Source: Muricea muricata
Taxonomy: Eukaryota; Cnidaria; Anthozoa; Malacalcyonacea; Plexauridae
NCBI GenBank assembly: GCA_963855995.1
Contig: OY979729.1
Coordinates: 7,644,115-7,708,114 of the forward strand
Reading direction: 5' to 3'
Length of the DNA: 64,000 nucleotides
Shown one piece after another: positions 34,949 to 45,651 of this stretch (positions are counted from its first letter, which is position 1; each line of letters opens with the position of its first letter). The notes beneath the pieces were generated by a model, which saw only the letters and a list, made by a program, of their open reading frames with translations, searched no databases and had not been told where the DNA came from. The translations under genes and the position numbers were made by a program.

Positions 34949-35149
34949 CTTCAAACCTTGGCCTCGAACCGGACACGAAGGTTTTGCCAGCTTCTTTAGT
35001 CCACTTGGCTCTTAGAAAGACAGGCAGCTTCCGATTGAGTTCCCTTAGAGTGTTCATATGGTTCAAATCGCTGAGGTATTCCGGGTCCATTCCCTTTAGC
35101 GTCCGATTGGTCGAATCAAGATTTCTAGTAGGTTCGAGCAATGACAACC
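34949..35149 (-). pseudogene. BEL/Pao 1 gag fragment between the two insertions
   Basis: The - strand encodes LSLLEPTRNLDSTNRTLKGM, MNTLRELNRKLPVFLRAKW and PRFEDFI, the DUF1759-like gag region in which the RELxxKLP and FxxFI motifs are typical of BEL/Pao. Copia cuts it on the right (target duplication 35145-35149) and the hAT MITE on the left. Confidence 0.75.
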
Positions 35150-35346
35150 TGATGGACATCAGTATGTATGAATGGGGACATGTGTTGACATTAGTATATA
35201 TATTAGCAGGTTACGTAATGCTGAAGGCGGACACGTGATCGGACGTTCGTTGTACGTTGTTATGTTGAACAAAAAAACAAAAGGTGTATTTTTACATGTT
35301 CAAAGTATATTCTTCAATAAATACGTATATTCCATTAAAGTTAACA
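35150..35346 (+). repeat. Left LTR of the Copia element
   Basis: 197 bp, TGATGGACATCAG ... AAAGTTAACA. Compared with the right LTR it lacks 7 bases (TTGATAT) near its start and differs by two substitutions near the end (CCATT/GCATT, AACA/AGCA). Confidence 0.95.
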
Positions 35347-35371
35347 GGTTATGGGCCCAGACTATTGAAGA

Positions 35372-37294
35372 ATGGACAGTAATGCAGTAAAGTGGTTGTG
35401 TTTTACTGGATCAGCTGAGGATTATCCAGCATGGAGTACAAAATTTACGGCTTTTATGCAAACAAAAGGGCTATTTAAATCGTTACTCGGCAAGGAAGTT
35501 ATACCAGAAGAAATCGCCCCTTTAGCTGAAGATGCTTCAGCGGAGCAACAAGCACAGAGGCAGGCTAAAGTTCAGCAACGAAACAAAGAAATTGAAGATA
35601 TTAAAGAGCGAAATAATAATGTTTGGTGTCATATTGCGTTGGCGCTAGACAAAACAAGTTTGATGTATATTCGACACGATTGTTTATCCCAAGACGGTAC
35701 GGGTGACGGTGCAAAAGCATGGCGTTTACTGCAGCAACGTTATTCCAACGTAGAAAAGCCTACCGTAGTCAGTTTAGTGAGACAAATATCACGATTACAG
35801 CTCGGAGAAGACGAGAAATTACATGAATATTTCATACGTGCTCAAGAACTCATGTCAAGGCTCTCGGACGCAGGTGAGCAAATAACAGAAACTCTGTTCA
35901 ATGCACTAATAATTATCAACGGCCTTCCTGGGAAATACGAACATTTTGTTGTTCAAGAAAGTTTTAATCCAGCATCGACATTTACTGAATTGAGAACCCG
36001 TCTACAAAATTACGAGGACAGTCGTATACAAAGAAAACAACCGGAAGTCGATTCGTCAGTGGCAATGCACACCGGAAGTAGACGTGACGGAAATACGAAA
36101 ACACCAATGCAATCCAAAGTTTGTTATGTCTGTGGAAATTCAGGACATTTTGCAAAACAATGCAACAAGAGAGGCACAGCAATTTGCTCCAAATGCAACA
36201 AACGAGGTCATTTAGTCAGTAGAAATTCTGAGGAAGTGGGTAAATCTAAAAGAAACGATGAAAACGCAATATCATCTTATTCAGAATGCTTCCTCAGTCC
36301 TTTACAAGGAAGAAACGACAATCCAGAGGTTTCAAGTCATCTAATAGTAGACACTGGTTGCTCAGACCACATTGTGAACCAGAAGGACGTATTTACAAAT
36401 CTACGTACAGTTGATGAAAAGAGCGTTAAAGACCCCAAAGGAAACTTCACAGCAGTCGAAGGAATTGGTGATGTGCCAATAACAGTCGAGTTAAAAGATG
36501 GAAAAACGACAGAGTTAATTCTAAGAAATGTGTTATACGTGCCAAATTACAAAGTCAATCTTCTTTCAGTTAACAAAGCAGTCAAGTTTGATCATAGATT
36601 CATCTTTAACGATGGCAGAGCAAGGATGGTATTGAGTGATGGTCGTGAGATACATTTAACAAAGAACTCTGGCCTTTTCTTCTTAAAAGTTACTTACCTG
36701 AATACAGTTGACCCATCTACCTGCAACGAAACCAGACAAAGCATCAAGGGAGATATAGATTTGTGGCACAAACGTCTGGGACATCTTAACAAAGTCGATG
36801 TAAAACGTACTGTGGGTTGTGGAGGCGACACAAAAGATACATGCGAAATGTGTGCAATGGGAAAACAAGCAAGTCAGCCGGTTCCAAAGAAAGTTGTGGA
36901 TAAAGCAAAGAAAGCTCTCGAACTTGTATATTCAGACATTCTTGGTCCTTTCGAAGTGGCTAGTTTAAACGGATCAAAATACGCAGTTACCTTTATCGAT
37001 GAGTACACGAAGTACGCAGTCGTAAAGTACATGAGAAACAAGTCAGAAGTGATCGACAAGTTCAAAGAATATGTTGCCGAAAACGGAACACCCAGAACAC
37101 TACGATCAGATAACGGAGCTGAATATACCTCACGTAAATTCAAAGAGTTCTGCAGAGATTTGAAGGTTAAACAAGAATTTACAGTCCCGGAAACACCACA
37201 GCAAAATGGAGTCGCGGAGCGCTTCAATCGTACACTAGTAGAAATGGGACGGTGCTTACTTATACAAGCAAAGCTTCCTAAAAGTATTGGGTAA
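35372..37294 (+). pseudogene. Copia gag-protease-integrase reading frame
   Basis: 640 codons beginning MDSNAVKWLCFTGSAEDYPAW, the usual Copia gag start 25 bases past the left LTR. Gag (UBN2-like) spans about residues 1-235. Zinc knuckles are CYVCGNSGHFAKQC (about 250) and CSKCNKRGHLVSRN (about 272), whose last Cys is replaced by Asn. Protease: IVDTGCSDHIVN (about 326). Integrase zinc region: LWHKRLGHLN (about 464) to CEMCAMGKQ (about 492). Catalytic core: VYSDILGPF, LRSDNGAEYTS and NGVAERFNRTL (about 520, 578, 612). The frame ends at SIG* because of a one-base loss at about 37287; the +1 frame continues the family sequence. Confidence 0.93.
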
Positions 37295-37930
37295 GAGCCT
37301 TAGATACCGCTACGCACATCCGAAATCTCACTGTCAGCGTAAATAGCAACGAAGGAAAGAGTCCTTTCGAGCTCTTTACCAAGAAGACAGCAAGAACAAA
37401 CCACCTCAGGGTGTTCGGCTGCACAGCGTACGTGAAGAAGAGAAACGTCAACCTACGAAAGCTCGATGCCAGATCAGTAAAGGCAAAGTTCGTTGGCTAC
37501 GACAGCAGGAGCACAGCCTACATACTACAAGATCTGACCACGAACAAAATAATTAAAGCAGGCAATGTACTCTTTAAAGAAGATGAAATCCAACCTTTAT
37601 CGTCTAAAGAAGAGCTTCACCAAGGAGACACAATTTTGAAGAGTCCCAATCTAGATCTCAACGAGGATTGTTTAAATGAGCAAACGAAAGAGAAACCTGT
37701 CGGGGATGAAGTGGGGGAAACTGAAAACGAAGTTCCAAATGCACCAGACAACTACAAGATGACGAAGAAGATCTTGGAGAAGAAGAACCACTCCCAAGAG
37801 CAAGTAGAAATAGACGACCTCCTGAAAGATATGGGAATCCCTATACCTTCAACACAATTCAACATGAGGAAACCGCAACAGAACCGAAAACCTACGAAGA
37901 GGCTGTAAAGTCAAACAAAGCCAAGCAATG
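37295..37930 (+). pseudogene. Copia integrase C-terminus and linker (frameshifted)
   Basis: The family sequence resumes after the frameshift: FELFTKKTARTNHLRVFGC, TAYVKKRNVNLRKLDARS and VGYDSRSTAYILQD are standard for the Copia integrase C-terminal part. A second frame change at about 37740-37760 moves the coding into the frame of the RT open frame that follows, where RASRNRRPPERYGNPY precedes RT. The alternative frame to 37908 is spurious after that point. Confidence 0.85.
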
Positions 37931-37940
37931 GAAAGAAGCA

Positions 37941-39431
37941 ATGCAAGCAGAGGTTGAGTCACTAGAGAATAACGACACTTGGACATTTGTTGACAGACCG
38001 AAAGACAAGAATGTTTTACCAGGAAAATGGGTATACAGAGTCAAATACGGTGCAGATGGTCAAGTGGACAAGTACAAAACCAGATATGTGGCGAAAGGCT
38101 ACGCGCAAGTCGAAGGGATAGACTTCTTCGAAACGTATGCACCCACATGCAAACCGGAGACATTCAGGACCCTGTTAGCAGTTGCAGCTCAGAAAGATTT
38201 ACATCTCGGGCAAATGGATGTAAAGTCAGCGTATCTTCACTCAGCTATTGAAGACGAAATCTACTTAGAACAACCACAAGGGTTTGTTAAACGAGGACAA
38301 AACGGAGAGACCCTAGTTTGCAAGCTAAACAAGTCTATCTATGGTCTCAAGCAAGCAGCAAAGAATTGGTACGAAGCACTAGCAAATCTCCTTATCAGCA
38401 GTGGATTTCACCGAAGCCGCAACGATTATTGTCTCTTCGTGAGAAAAGACGCAGATGGTATTTTCTCGTACGTACTAGTATGGGTAGACGATATCATAGT
38501 AGCAGGAGCGAGCAATGAAATCATCGATGAAATCAAATCGTTACTAGAGAAGAATTTCAAGATGGATGATCGGGGAGGATTACACTGGTTCCTGGGAATG
38601 CGAGTCCTCAGATCGGAAGACGGTATTACCGTAGATCAAGAGAAGTACATCGCAAACGTTCTAAAGCAGTTCAACATGAGTGACATCAAACCCAAAGTAA
38701 CCCCTGCAGAAGTCAACTTGAAGTTAGTCAAAGACGACGGAGAACACCAATTAGTTGATACGAAGCTTTATCGGAGTTTAGTTGGATCCCTTCTGTATAT
38801 TGGAAAACAAACCAGACCTGACATTCTCATTGTAGTCAATCAGTTATCAAGAGTCTTCGAAAAGTCCAACACAACGCATTGGCAAGCTGCAAAACACGTT
38901 CTTAGATATCTGAAAGGCACAATCAATCTACGATTGACATTCGCCAAGAACTCGAGTATGAAGCTAGTCGGTAATGCAGATGCAGACTGGAGCGGCGATC
39001 TAGACGATCGAAAGTCTACAACGGGCTACTATTTCAAATTTCAAGGAAATGGTGCAGCAATAAGTTGGGAAGTCAAGAAGCAAGCGACAGTGGCTTTATC
39101 ATCTACCGAAGCTGAATATCAAGCTATGGCAGCAGCAGTGCAAGAAGCAATTTATCTTAGAGCATTAATGAAAGATTTTGGCTATCCAATGAAAGAACCA
39201 ACCTACATTGGAGAAGATAATCAGTCGTGTATCAAAATGTGTCATAATCCAGTTATGCACAAGCGATCGAAACACATCGACACAAGGTTACATTTCACGA
39301 GAGAAAGAGTCGAAAACGGAGAAGTAGGAATTCATTATATTCCAACGGAAGACATGACAGCGGATATATTAACCAAGTCGCTGCCTCGTATTAAAGTCGA
39401 GAAACATCGTTATGTACTACTAGGAAACTGA
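37941..39431 (+). CDS. Copia reverse transcriptase - RNase H
   Basis: A 496-codon uninterrupted frame. The RT domain runs from NDTWTFVDRPKDKNVLPGKW (about residue 10) through YVAKGYAQVEGIDFFETYAP (about 50), MDVKSAYLHSAIEDEIYLEQ (about 92) and IYGLKQAAKNWYE to the active site LVWVDDIIVAG (about 180), with WVDD in place of YVDD as in some animal Copia lineages. RNase H: NADADWSGDLDDRKSTTGYY (about 345), SSTEAEYQAM (about 388), EDNQSCIKMCHNP and HYIPTEDMTADILTKSLP. It ends 59 bases before the right LTR. The listed start is the first Met after the second frameshift; the natural product would be part of the gag-pol polyprotein. Confidence 0.93.
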   Translation: MQAEVESLENNDTWTFVDRPKDKNVLPGKWVYRVKYGADGQVDKYKTRYVAKGYAQVEGIDFFETYAPTCKPETFRTLLAVAAQKDLHLGQMDVKSAYLHSAIEDEIYLEQPQGFVKRGQNGETLVCKLNKSIYGLKQAAKNWYEALANLLISSGFHRSRNDYCLFVRKDADGIFSYVLVWVDDIIVAGASNEIIDEIKSLLEKNFKMDDRGGLHWFLGMRVLRSEDGITVDQEKYIANVLKQFNMSDIKPKVTPAEVNLKLVKDDGEHQLVDTKLYRSLVGSLLYIGKQTRPDILIVVNQLSRVFEKSNTTHWQAAKHVLRYLKGTINLRLTFAKNSSMKLVGNADADWSGDLDDRKSTTGYYFKFQGNGAAISWEVKKQATVALSSTEAEYQAMAAAVQEAIYLRALMKDFGYPMKEPTYIGEDNQSCIKMCHNPVMHKRSKHIDTRLHFTRERVENGEVGIHYIPTEDMTADILTKSLPRIKVEKHRYVLLGN

Positions 39432-39490
39432 ACTTTAAAAGAAAGCAGCAGACTCATCATAGACATAACAAAGTTGAGTCTGAGTGGGGG

Positions 39491-39694
39491 TGTTGATATA
39501 TGGACATCAGTATGTATGAATGGGGACATGTGTTGACATTAGTATATATATTAGCAGGTTACGTAATGCTGAAGGCGGACACGTGATCGGACGTTCGTTG
39601 TACGTTGTTATGTTGAACAAAAAAACAAAAGGTGTATTTTTACATGTTCAAAGTATATTCTTCAATAAATACGTATATTGCATTAAAGTTAGCA
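39491..39694 (+). repeat. Right LTR of the Copia element
   Basis: 204 bp, starting TGTTGATATATGGACATC right after GAGTGGGGG and ending AAAGTTAGCA, then the target duplication CAACC. Near-identity to the left LTR shows recent insertion. Confidence 0.95.
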
Positions 39695-39699
39695 CAACC

Positions 39700-41127
39700 C
39701 ATCTGCCTTCTTTAAGTCCGGTGAGTCCACAAGTTTCTTAATGTGAGCCCTTGCTATAATGTGAGGCTTACCAAAGTTCTCGCTCAGAGTTTCCTTTGCT
39801 ACACGGTACCCTTGTTCTGCAGACAAATTGACACCCGATGGCTTCTTTCGCTTTACCATGGTAGTCTTGAATTAACAATTGTAACTTCAAAGCCTCGTTA
39901 TTATTGTTCTTTTCCAAACAAGTTTCAAAGTTATGCATAAGTGAAGTGAATTTAACCGGATTCCCACCAAAGTTATATATTCTATCTTCGGAGTTGCCAC
40001 AACCTGCTCCTATCTCCATACTAGCTAGCATCAGTCATCTGTACGCCAAGTTGCCGATTCGACGCGTTCGAAACTGATGTACTCATTTAAGGACACCAGG
40101 TTGGATTCCACAATCCGGTGTGGTCGATTGTACTCTGGTTAGATAGTCCTTGCTGATTCATATCACTGTTCTCAGTATTCACTCTCGTTCGGAGTACAGG
40201 ACTGTTTTCAATAACTGGCCTTAGTGATGCTACCGCTTGAACTATTGGCATGCCTGACGTCGTTACAGTTCCAGAACTTTCTCGCATAGTTGCGCCTAAT
40301 GGGGGCGCCGAGCCAACACTCGAAACTACTGGACGCAAAGATCTAGGTGTATACTGTCCCTGTTCATAAATATTACCGTCTCTACTGTAAGCGCTAGTTG
40401 GTAACGCTGACCTGTCAATTTGATACGATCTCAGCCCTGACTGGAACATAACATTTGGCAAAGAGCTTTCTCTTACGAACGCATCCAATGAAGGCCTCAC
40501 ACTCACAGGGGGGAAATTCTGATGGTAGAACACCAACACTGGACTGCCCTGGGACGGTGGGACCGTAGCTGGTCTTGACAAACCTGACCCACGGAATACT
40601 GGTGTATGTAACTTAGCTGCATTTGGAAAAGGGTTCTTTGCAATTGAATCTACTGTGGGGTTCACTTCCAGATTTGAAACTACTGAACTGGCAGCGCTAC
40701 GATTAAATTGACCTCGGTCAGATGATAAGTTCTGTCCCAATTCCTCTGATGCCCTCAGTTCACGCTCGAATTAATTTTCTAACAAATACGTGTATTTATT
40801 TTGTGTGTCAACAAAATCACGCCATACCCGTTAAGAGGATGCTAATTTCTCTTCTATATCGACCCGCTTTCCTCTCTCGGTTATAAGCAGTTCTACGTTT
40901 CTTCGAATTCTGGTTAAACTACTGATATACCCCGTTAGAAACTTACACAAGCTCCTTCTTTTCTCCGCCTTGTCACCGTCCAAGTCCCTAAGTTTACTAT
41001 CAATTTTCACACGATGTCCTTTACCAAGTTTATTTCCCGACAATGAGCCAGAAATACCATACTCTGAACGCCCACATTTATCGACTCCAGAGGCTAAATC
41101 TTCAGTTCCGCCAGTTCTTCCGGCCAC
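39700..41127 (-). pseudogene. BEL/Pao 1 gag, N-terminal part
   Basis: Three open stretches on the - strand. 41127-40831 starts MAGRTGGTEDLASGVDKCGR, with a basic helical segment. 40740-40087 is a Pro/Ser-rich low-complexity linker. 40031-39768 starts MLASMEIGAGCGNSEDRIYN and has NPVKFTSLMHNFE and LQLLIQDYHGKAKEAI, the DUF1759 gag core of BEL/Pao, where the F-xF-x-x and GxAxxAI pattern is characteristic. The Copia element cuts it at 39699; gag continues at 35149 leftward. Stops separate the stretches. Confidence 0.75.
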
Positions 41128-41221
41128 GAACGAATGGACATATCATCAACTTGAATCAATTTTTATACAATTCACACAACTTCACGCAATTAATCCGTTG
41201 CCAAATAGACTGAAAACTTTA

Positions 41222-41272
41222 ATGTGACTCCTCCCACATTGAATACCGCGACACATAACCGCTCACTTCGTA
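41222..41272 (-). repeat. Truncated 5' LTR of BEL/Pao element 1
   Basis: About 50 bases matching the end of the 3' LTR (GAATACCGCGACACATAACC shared exactly). Similarity stops at about 41272, after which unrelated sequence begins. Most of the 5' LTR is therefore missing. Confidence 0.75.
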
Positions 41273-42854
41273 CCCACTAACTACCTACCCACCAAAGTGT
41301 TAATTTGACATTTGCGTGACAATGTGGACAATATGAACGTTATAATACTCCTAAATGCGTAAATATAATCTCCCATGGCCCATTTGAAGTAAAAATTGGA
41401 AAATATGTTTCTTCTATACAAAGTTCATGCCCATATAGATGTTGATTACTTAAGCTGAGTATTTTTGTGATAATATTCAGTGAACAGTTGACTCTGCACA
41501 GCCTCTTTCTCAGTAGGTATCTTGTTTGGTTATATTTATGGCCATTATGAAGCAGGGACGCAATTTTTAATTGGGGATACTTTTTTATCCACCAGCTGCA
41601 TGCAATTCCTACCATTGTCACACGGAAGAATTATTCTTTCAACATCCAGTCGCTAACTTTAATTAACTTAGGTTGTCAGACATTTTTGGTACTTAATGGT
41701 ATTGTATCAAATGGCAAGCCTGTAAGGGGACTAGTGAACGGCCTTTTTACGTGTCATGAGCAATCTACAACCTGCGACAAAAATATTGTGACACATTGGG
41801 ATTTCCCCTGCCACCCCTGTTCAATGTTGGTAACAGGTGGTATCGTTTGCTATTTGCGCAATATTAACAGGTTTTTACCAACACTGAGTCTGAGAAGGGG
41901 GAAAGGGGGGGAGAAATGCTGCAGTTGACATATTGCCAGTGTCACAACGCTTTTTGTCCGGGGTTGTATGTACAGTGATGCAGCAAGTTAATCCTATAAA
42001 TTTGCAAGCTATTAATGCTATAACAGTTCTCGACAGCTACATATACCTCTAGAATACTATAATCTTAGATACAATTTTGCGTAACCAGTTGCAATTGTGA
42101 GACATATTAAAAATAGAATGACTAGGAACGTGCGTTAAATGCTATGTGAGCAACGGTTAACATTTTAGTTCAAAAAATTAATTCATACTAGAATATATTT
42201 TTTGCTATTTGGAACATAATTTTAGCCGTGTTTCAGTATTTATTTCAGATGTCAGTTGTTATTTTCCTTCAAAAACGCGCGCTGGAAAGTGCATCGTAAT
42301 GGTTATTCGTGTTGCAGTCTTAAGAATATTTAATATTCTGATTTTAATAAAATGACACGATTAACCAAAACAAATGGTTCTCTTGAAGCACTGTTAAGAG
42401 CTACATATGCACTTCTCTTCTAAGAAAATCGTACTTTGTCGGTAGTTTATTTGTATGTTAAGGGATACTTGAAATAAGTTGAAAGACAGAGACTCTTGCC
42501 GTTGAGAATGGTTAATTGTTGAGGTTATTCATTAAAATTATGCCACACGTCTAAATACAGCGTTTGAATAATTTAAATTACACTGTGAATGAGGATGACG
42601 TAACATCTTCAAATATTTATAACTCCATTTGATATTTCTCTGCTATTAATCTAGTACTCAATTTATACTACAAGTATAGGGATATACATTACACATTCTA
42701 GTTTACATATCACATTTGCGACTAATGTTCGTATACATAACTAAATATTAGTATAATATTAACAAGTAAAGACTTACTCACAGGCTAACATGCCGCGGGA
42801 AGAAAAATATCTCAGTTCGTGGACAACGCCATGCAGTTACTTTTAAAGATTAGG
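41273..42854. other. No gene recognised
   Basis: AT-rich, non-coding. The last about 75 bases (42780-42854) may include the degraded left end of the Tc1 element. Confidence 0.55.
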
Positions 42855-43954
42855 TCAGTATTTGATGCGATTTCCCTTGCTCGCAATGACAAGATTTAGT
42901 CGTTTATACATATTAGATGCAATTAACTTGTTAATATATTCCAGTGGGACTGACTTCATAGTTTGTATAAATCTTTGTTTAAATTCTTCGTAGGTCTCTT
43001 TTGTAATGTTCTGGTTAATAGCGTCCTTCTTTAAAGTTTGAGAAACCACATTGAAAAGATTTTCAATAGGATTTAAATCTGGGCTTCGCGGCGGTATTTT
43101 CAATAGCTGACAACACACACGTGACATAGCTTCCTTAGCCTTCCTGCAATTTTGGGATGGATCACCATCTTGAACCCAAATGCGACCTACTCCTTTATCA
43201 GCCATTTCAACATGCTTTCAAAGTTTCGGTCGATAAAGTCAGAAAAATATTTCCCACACATTTTTTCGTATGGTTCACACACAACAATGCCTTTGTCATA
43301 GCTAATAGCAACCATCAGCTTCAGTACACGGCCACCTGTTCCCTCTTTACGCCCTTTTCCTGTACAACCTAACTTAAGCCCCTCAGACTTCTTTCTCCAT
43401 GTTCTTCCTTTGGGAGCTTTAGCTTGGTCAAGTGGGTTTGTTTTATATGCAAAACCAGCTCCATCCAAGTAGAAAGACACATGATCAGTCCAGAAATTCG
43501 CAGGGTAGTTATTTTTATAATATTTCGCAAAATCGAGTCTCTTTTTCAGATCATCGTTCCTCATTAAGCCTTTTTTCCTCGCTTGTAGGTAAAAGTAACC
43601 ATGTTCGTTGAGATATCTTGTCACTGACCGAATCGATATTTCTGATTCACGAATACCAGCTTCTTCCATGATACGCTTCGCAGTGAAATTTCCTTGCTCT
43701 ATGCGCAGACTCTTCAGGCTCCTTAGAAGCAAACGGATTTGTCGACTTGTCAGTTTTCTTGGACGGCCTCTATCGTTACTTCGGTTGCTCAAACGCAGAG
43801 CTTGAGTGTCGCGATTTTCTCTACCGATCCTGACAACACTTTCACGTGATACATCACACAGCTCTGCCACTTTTTGAGTAGAAAACCCCTTCACATTTCT
43901 TAAGTAATATACTTTCGCCCGAGTATCACAATCAATTCGTGCTGTAAATACCAT
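42855..43954 (-). pseudogene. Tc1/mariner transposase, one frameshift from intact
   Basis: About 366 codons starting MVFTARIDCDTRAKVYYL. The N-terminal helix-turn-helix has GFSTQKVAELCDVSRESVV, then GRPRKLTSRQIRLLLRSL, the second DNA-binding part. The catalytic domain has the first Asp in FYLDGAGF, the second in VQDGDPSQN and the Glu in SPDLNPIENLF, with 34 residues between the last two (DD34E, Tc1 type). One base is missing at about 43205, so the product would stop at LKWLIKE and the DDE core is split between 43954-43187 and 43205-42855. Flanking inverted repeats are only weakly visible (CCATGCAGT near 42830, ACTGCATGG near 44145). The enzyme would cut and paste the element at TA sites. Confidence 0.9.
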
Positions 43955-45061
43955 GTTTATGTATTGAATTTGTATTCAAATAATGATAACGAAAACGTCG
44001 CAAGTTTCTTAAGTAAACATTAAAGATGACCTCATTTCGCCTAAAATAATTTGGAAATTTCTTTATATTCCGTAGCAACGTAAACTACACACCTGTATGA
44101 TGTAAAATGAAGAGTGTTTAAGTTTCAGTTTGACGCCAAGACTGCATGGAACAAAGCCTCTCGAAATATCTTAATCACATTATCCATACAGTAGGCAATA
44201 CATTTACGTTTTGACGAAAGATAACCTTGCGCTTTTTTTTTCTCGGCAGGCGGAGTACGCGCCTTAGCAGGCGTCTTTTTTGAAATTGAAAGTGTTCAAA
44301 GGAACAAAAACCATAACATTAAACCAGCAAAAAACGTGCATTTCTAGTCAAGCATCACACAGCAACAAACAAGGCTAAACATTGACGTATGTAGAACCCC
44401 TTTCTCCATTATATCGTCAAAATTTACAAGTCTAACACATTAAAGTCCCGTTTTCCAATTCAACAGTATGGTAGAAAAGCGTATTTGATATTGTGTCCAT
44501 ATCAGTTGCTCCGTCTGAGTGCTTACGAAACAAGAAAATACGTTTCGTTTACGTTGAAGTGGAAAACGGCTTGATGCACAGTGCTCTAAGATTACGAAGT
44601 ACAGAAGCGAAAAACTGCAGTGAAATCCACCATGATTCAGATGCTTTACGCGCTGACTACAGAATTTTCCCGATATGAACCATCATCAGTAACATCTGAA
44701 AAGAGCACGAAAACAGGACATCTTTTCATCTCAACAACTTACATGCAGTCCCTGGTTAAAGTTGAGAGAATTATGAGTCAGTGAACAAATGACTTTTCAT
44801 ATAGTGACCTACAAGATTTTCGCTAAACTGCAGTCTAGGCTATCTGTCTTATCCTGATATCGTTCATTTTTATTGTGCATGTTTGAGATCTGAGATGTTT
44901 TTACGAGAACTCACACTTCCAAGCTCGTTTTCGTACTGGGTTCAAATTCGAAAAGTTCCCGCTCGTAGACCCGTATAAGCTGCTATTTTATCTTGATTAA
45001 TTTCACGACATTTTTTTAATTTTCCCACGACACGGAATGAAGACGTACGATTATGCCCATC
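43955..45061. other. No gene recognised
   Basis: Non-coding between the Tc1 and BEL/Pao 2 elements. It contains the weak right repeat of Tc1 (about 44145). Short open frames lack motifs. Confidence 0.55.
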
Positions 45062-45632
45062 GAAAGGAAAAAATTCTATTAAAAGGATATGGCAATATAT
45101 TTTTTGATTGGCTTATGACTAAGAACTATTGAAAAAACTCTGAAATCCATTTTTTAATTTTTGAAAGTATGCCTAGCTTTTGAAATATTAAAGGACAAAG
45201 ATATGACAAAGAGATAAGCCGTCCGCCATCTTGGATATTCAACAACCAATGACGCCACAACCAGGGTAATATTTGTTTTTCTTTACGGAGCACATAGGAA
45301 AGATGTGCAATGTTGAAAATTGCTGGATTTGTATGTATATACTTCTTACATAAATTGAAAAGTTTTCGGAAAATTTCATAGGGATTTAAACAACTAACAG
45401 CAAGTTTTATACTTTCTCCCTGCTTGTGACGTCATTAGAATAGACCTAATTCTTAAACAAAATCGCGGATAGGTGTTGTCTTTGTCGTTCAATAATTCAG
45501 AAGCTAACATGCTGCTTAAAATCTAACAACGGATTTTAGAATCATTTCAATAGTTCTTGGCAATAAGCTAATCAAAAAATATATTACCATATCTCTTTGA
45601 CCACCCTTCCATTTATATTAACACCAGCCTTC
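45062..45632. mobile_element. Foldback MITE, about 570 bp
   Basis: GATATGGCAATATATTTTTT with GATTGGCTTATGAC and AAGAACTATTGAAA at the left (45088-45140) is matched by the complement at the right (45545-45605), with about 10% mismatches. The outermost bases are not resolved. It abuts the truncated 3' side of BEL/Pao element 2. Confidence 0.75.
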
Positions 45633-45651
45633 TAAGACCGTTTTGGTCGAA

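Larger units (their letters stand above)
35150..39694 (+). mobile_element. Ty1/Copia retrotransposon, young, nested in BEL/Pao 1
   Basis: Two LTRs (35150-35346 and 39491-39694) flank one gag-pol coding region. The 5-bp target duplication CAACC is exact (35145-35149, 39695-39699). The primer-binding site GGTTATGGGCCCAG directly follows the left LTR, as for initiator-Met-tRNA-primed Copia elements, and a purine-rich tract GAGTGGGGG precedes the right LTR. Integration, protease, RT and RNase H motifs are all present. Two frameshifts and one changed zinc-knuckle Cys are the only damage seen. Confidence 0.96.
30451..41272 (-). mobile_element. BEL/Pao retrotransposon 1 (degraded, with nested insertions)
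   Basis: It reads right to left: a short remnant of the 5' LTR (41222-41272), a possible primer-binding site containing TTGGCAACGGAT, gag (41127 to about 34200, interrupted twice), protease-like DUF1758 region (about 34130-33600), RT (33362-32300), RNase H, integrase zinc domain and C-terminus (31820-30880), and the 3' LTR (30451-30771). Two later insertions lie in gag: Copia (35150-39694) and a hAT MITE (34635-34940). Frame changes and stops are frequent. Its own outer duplication cannot be tested because the 5' LTR is truncated. Confidence 0.88.

Noticed and set aside
36874-37227. 117-codon open frame on the - strand
   Set aside because: Fully antisense to the Copia integrase, which has clear catalytic motifs.
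42780-44160. Clear terminal inverted repeats for the Tc1 element
   Set aside because: Only CCATGCAGT and a loosely similar about 30-bp stretch are shared, so the ends and TA duplication could not be fixed.
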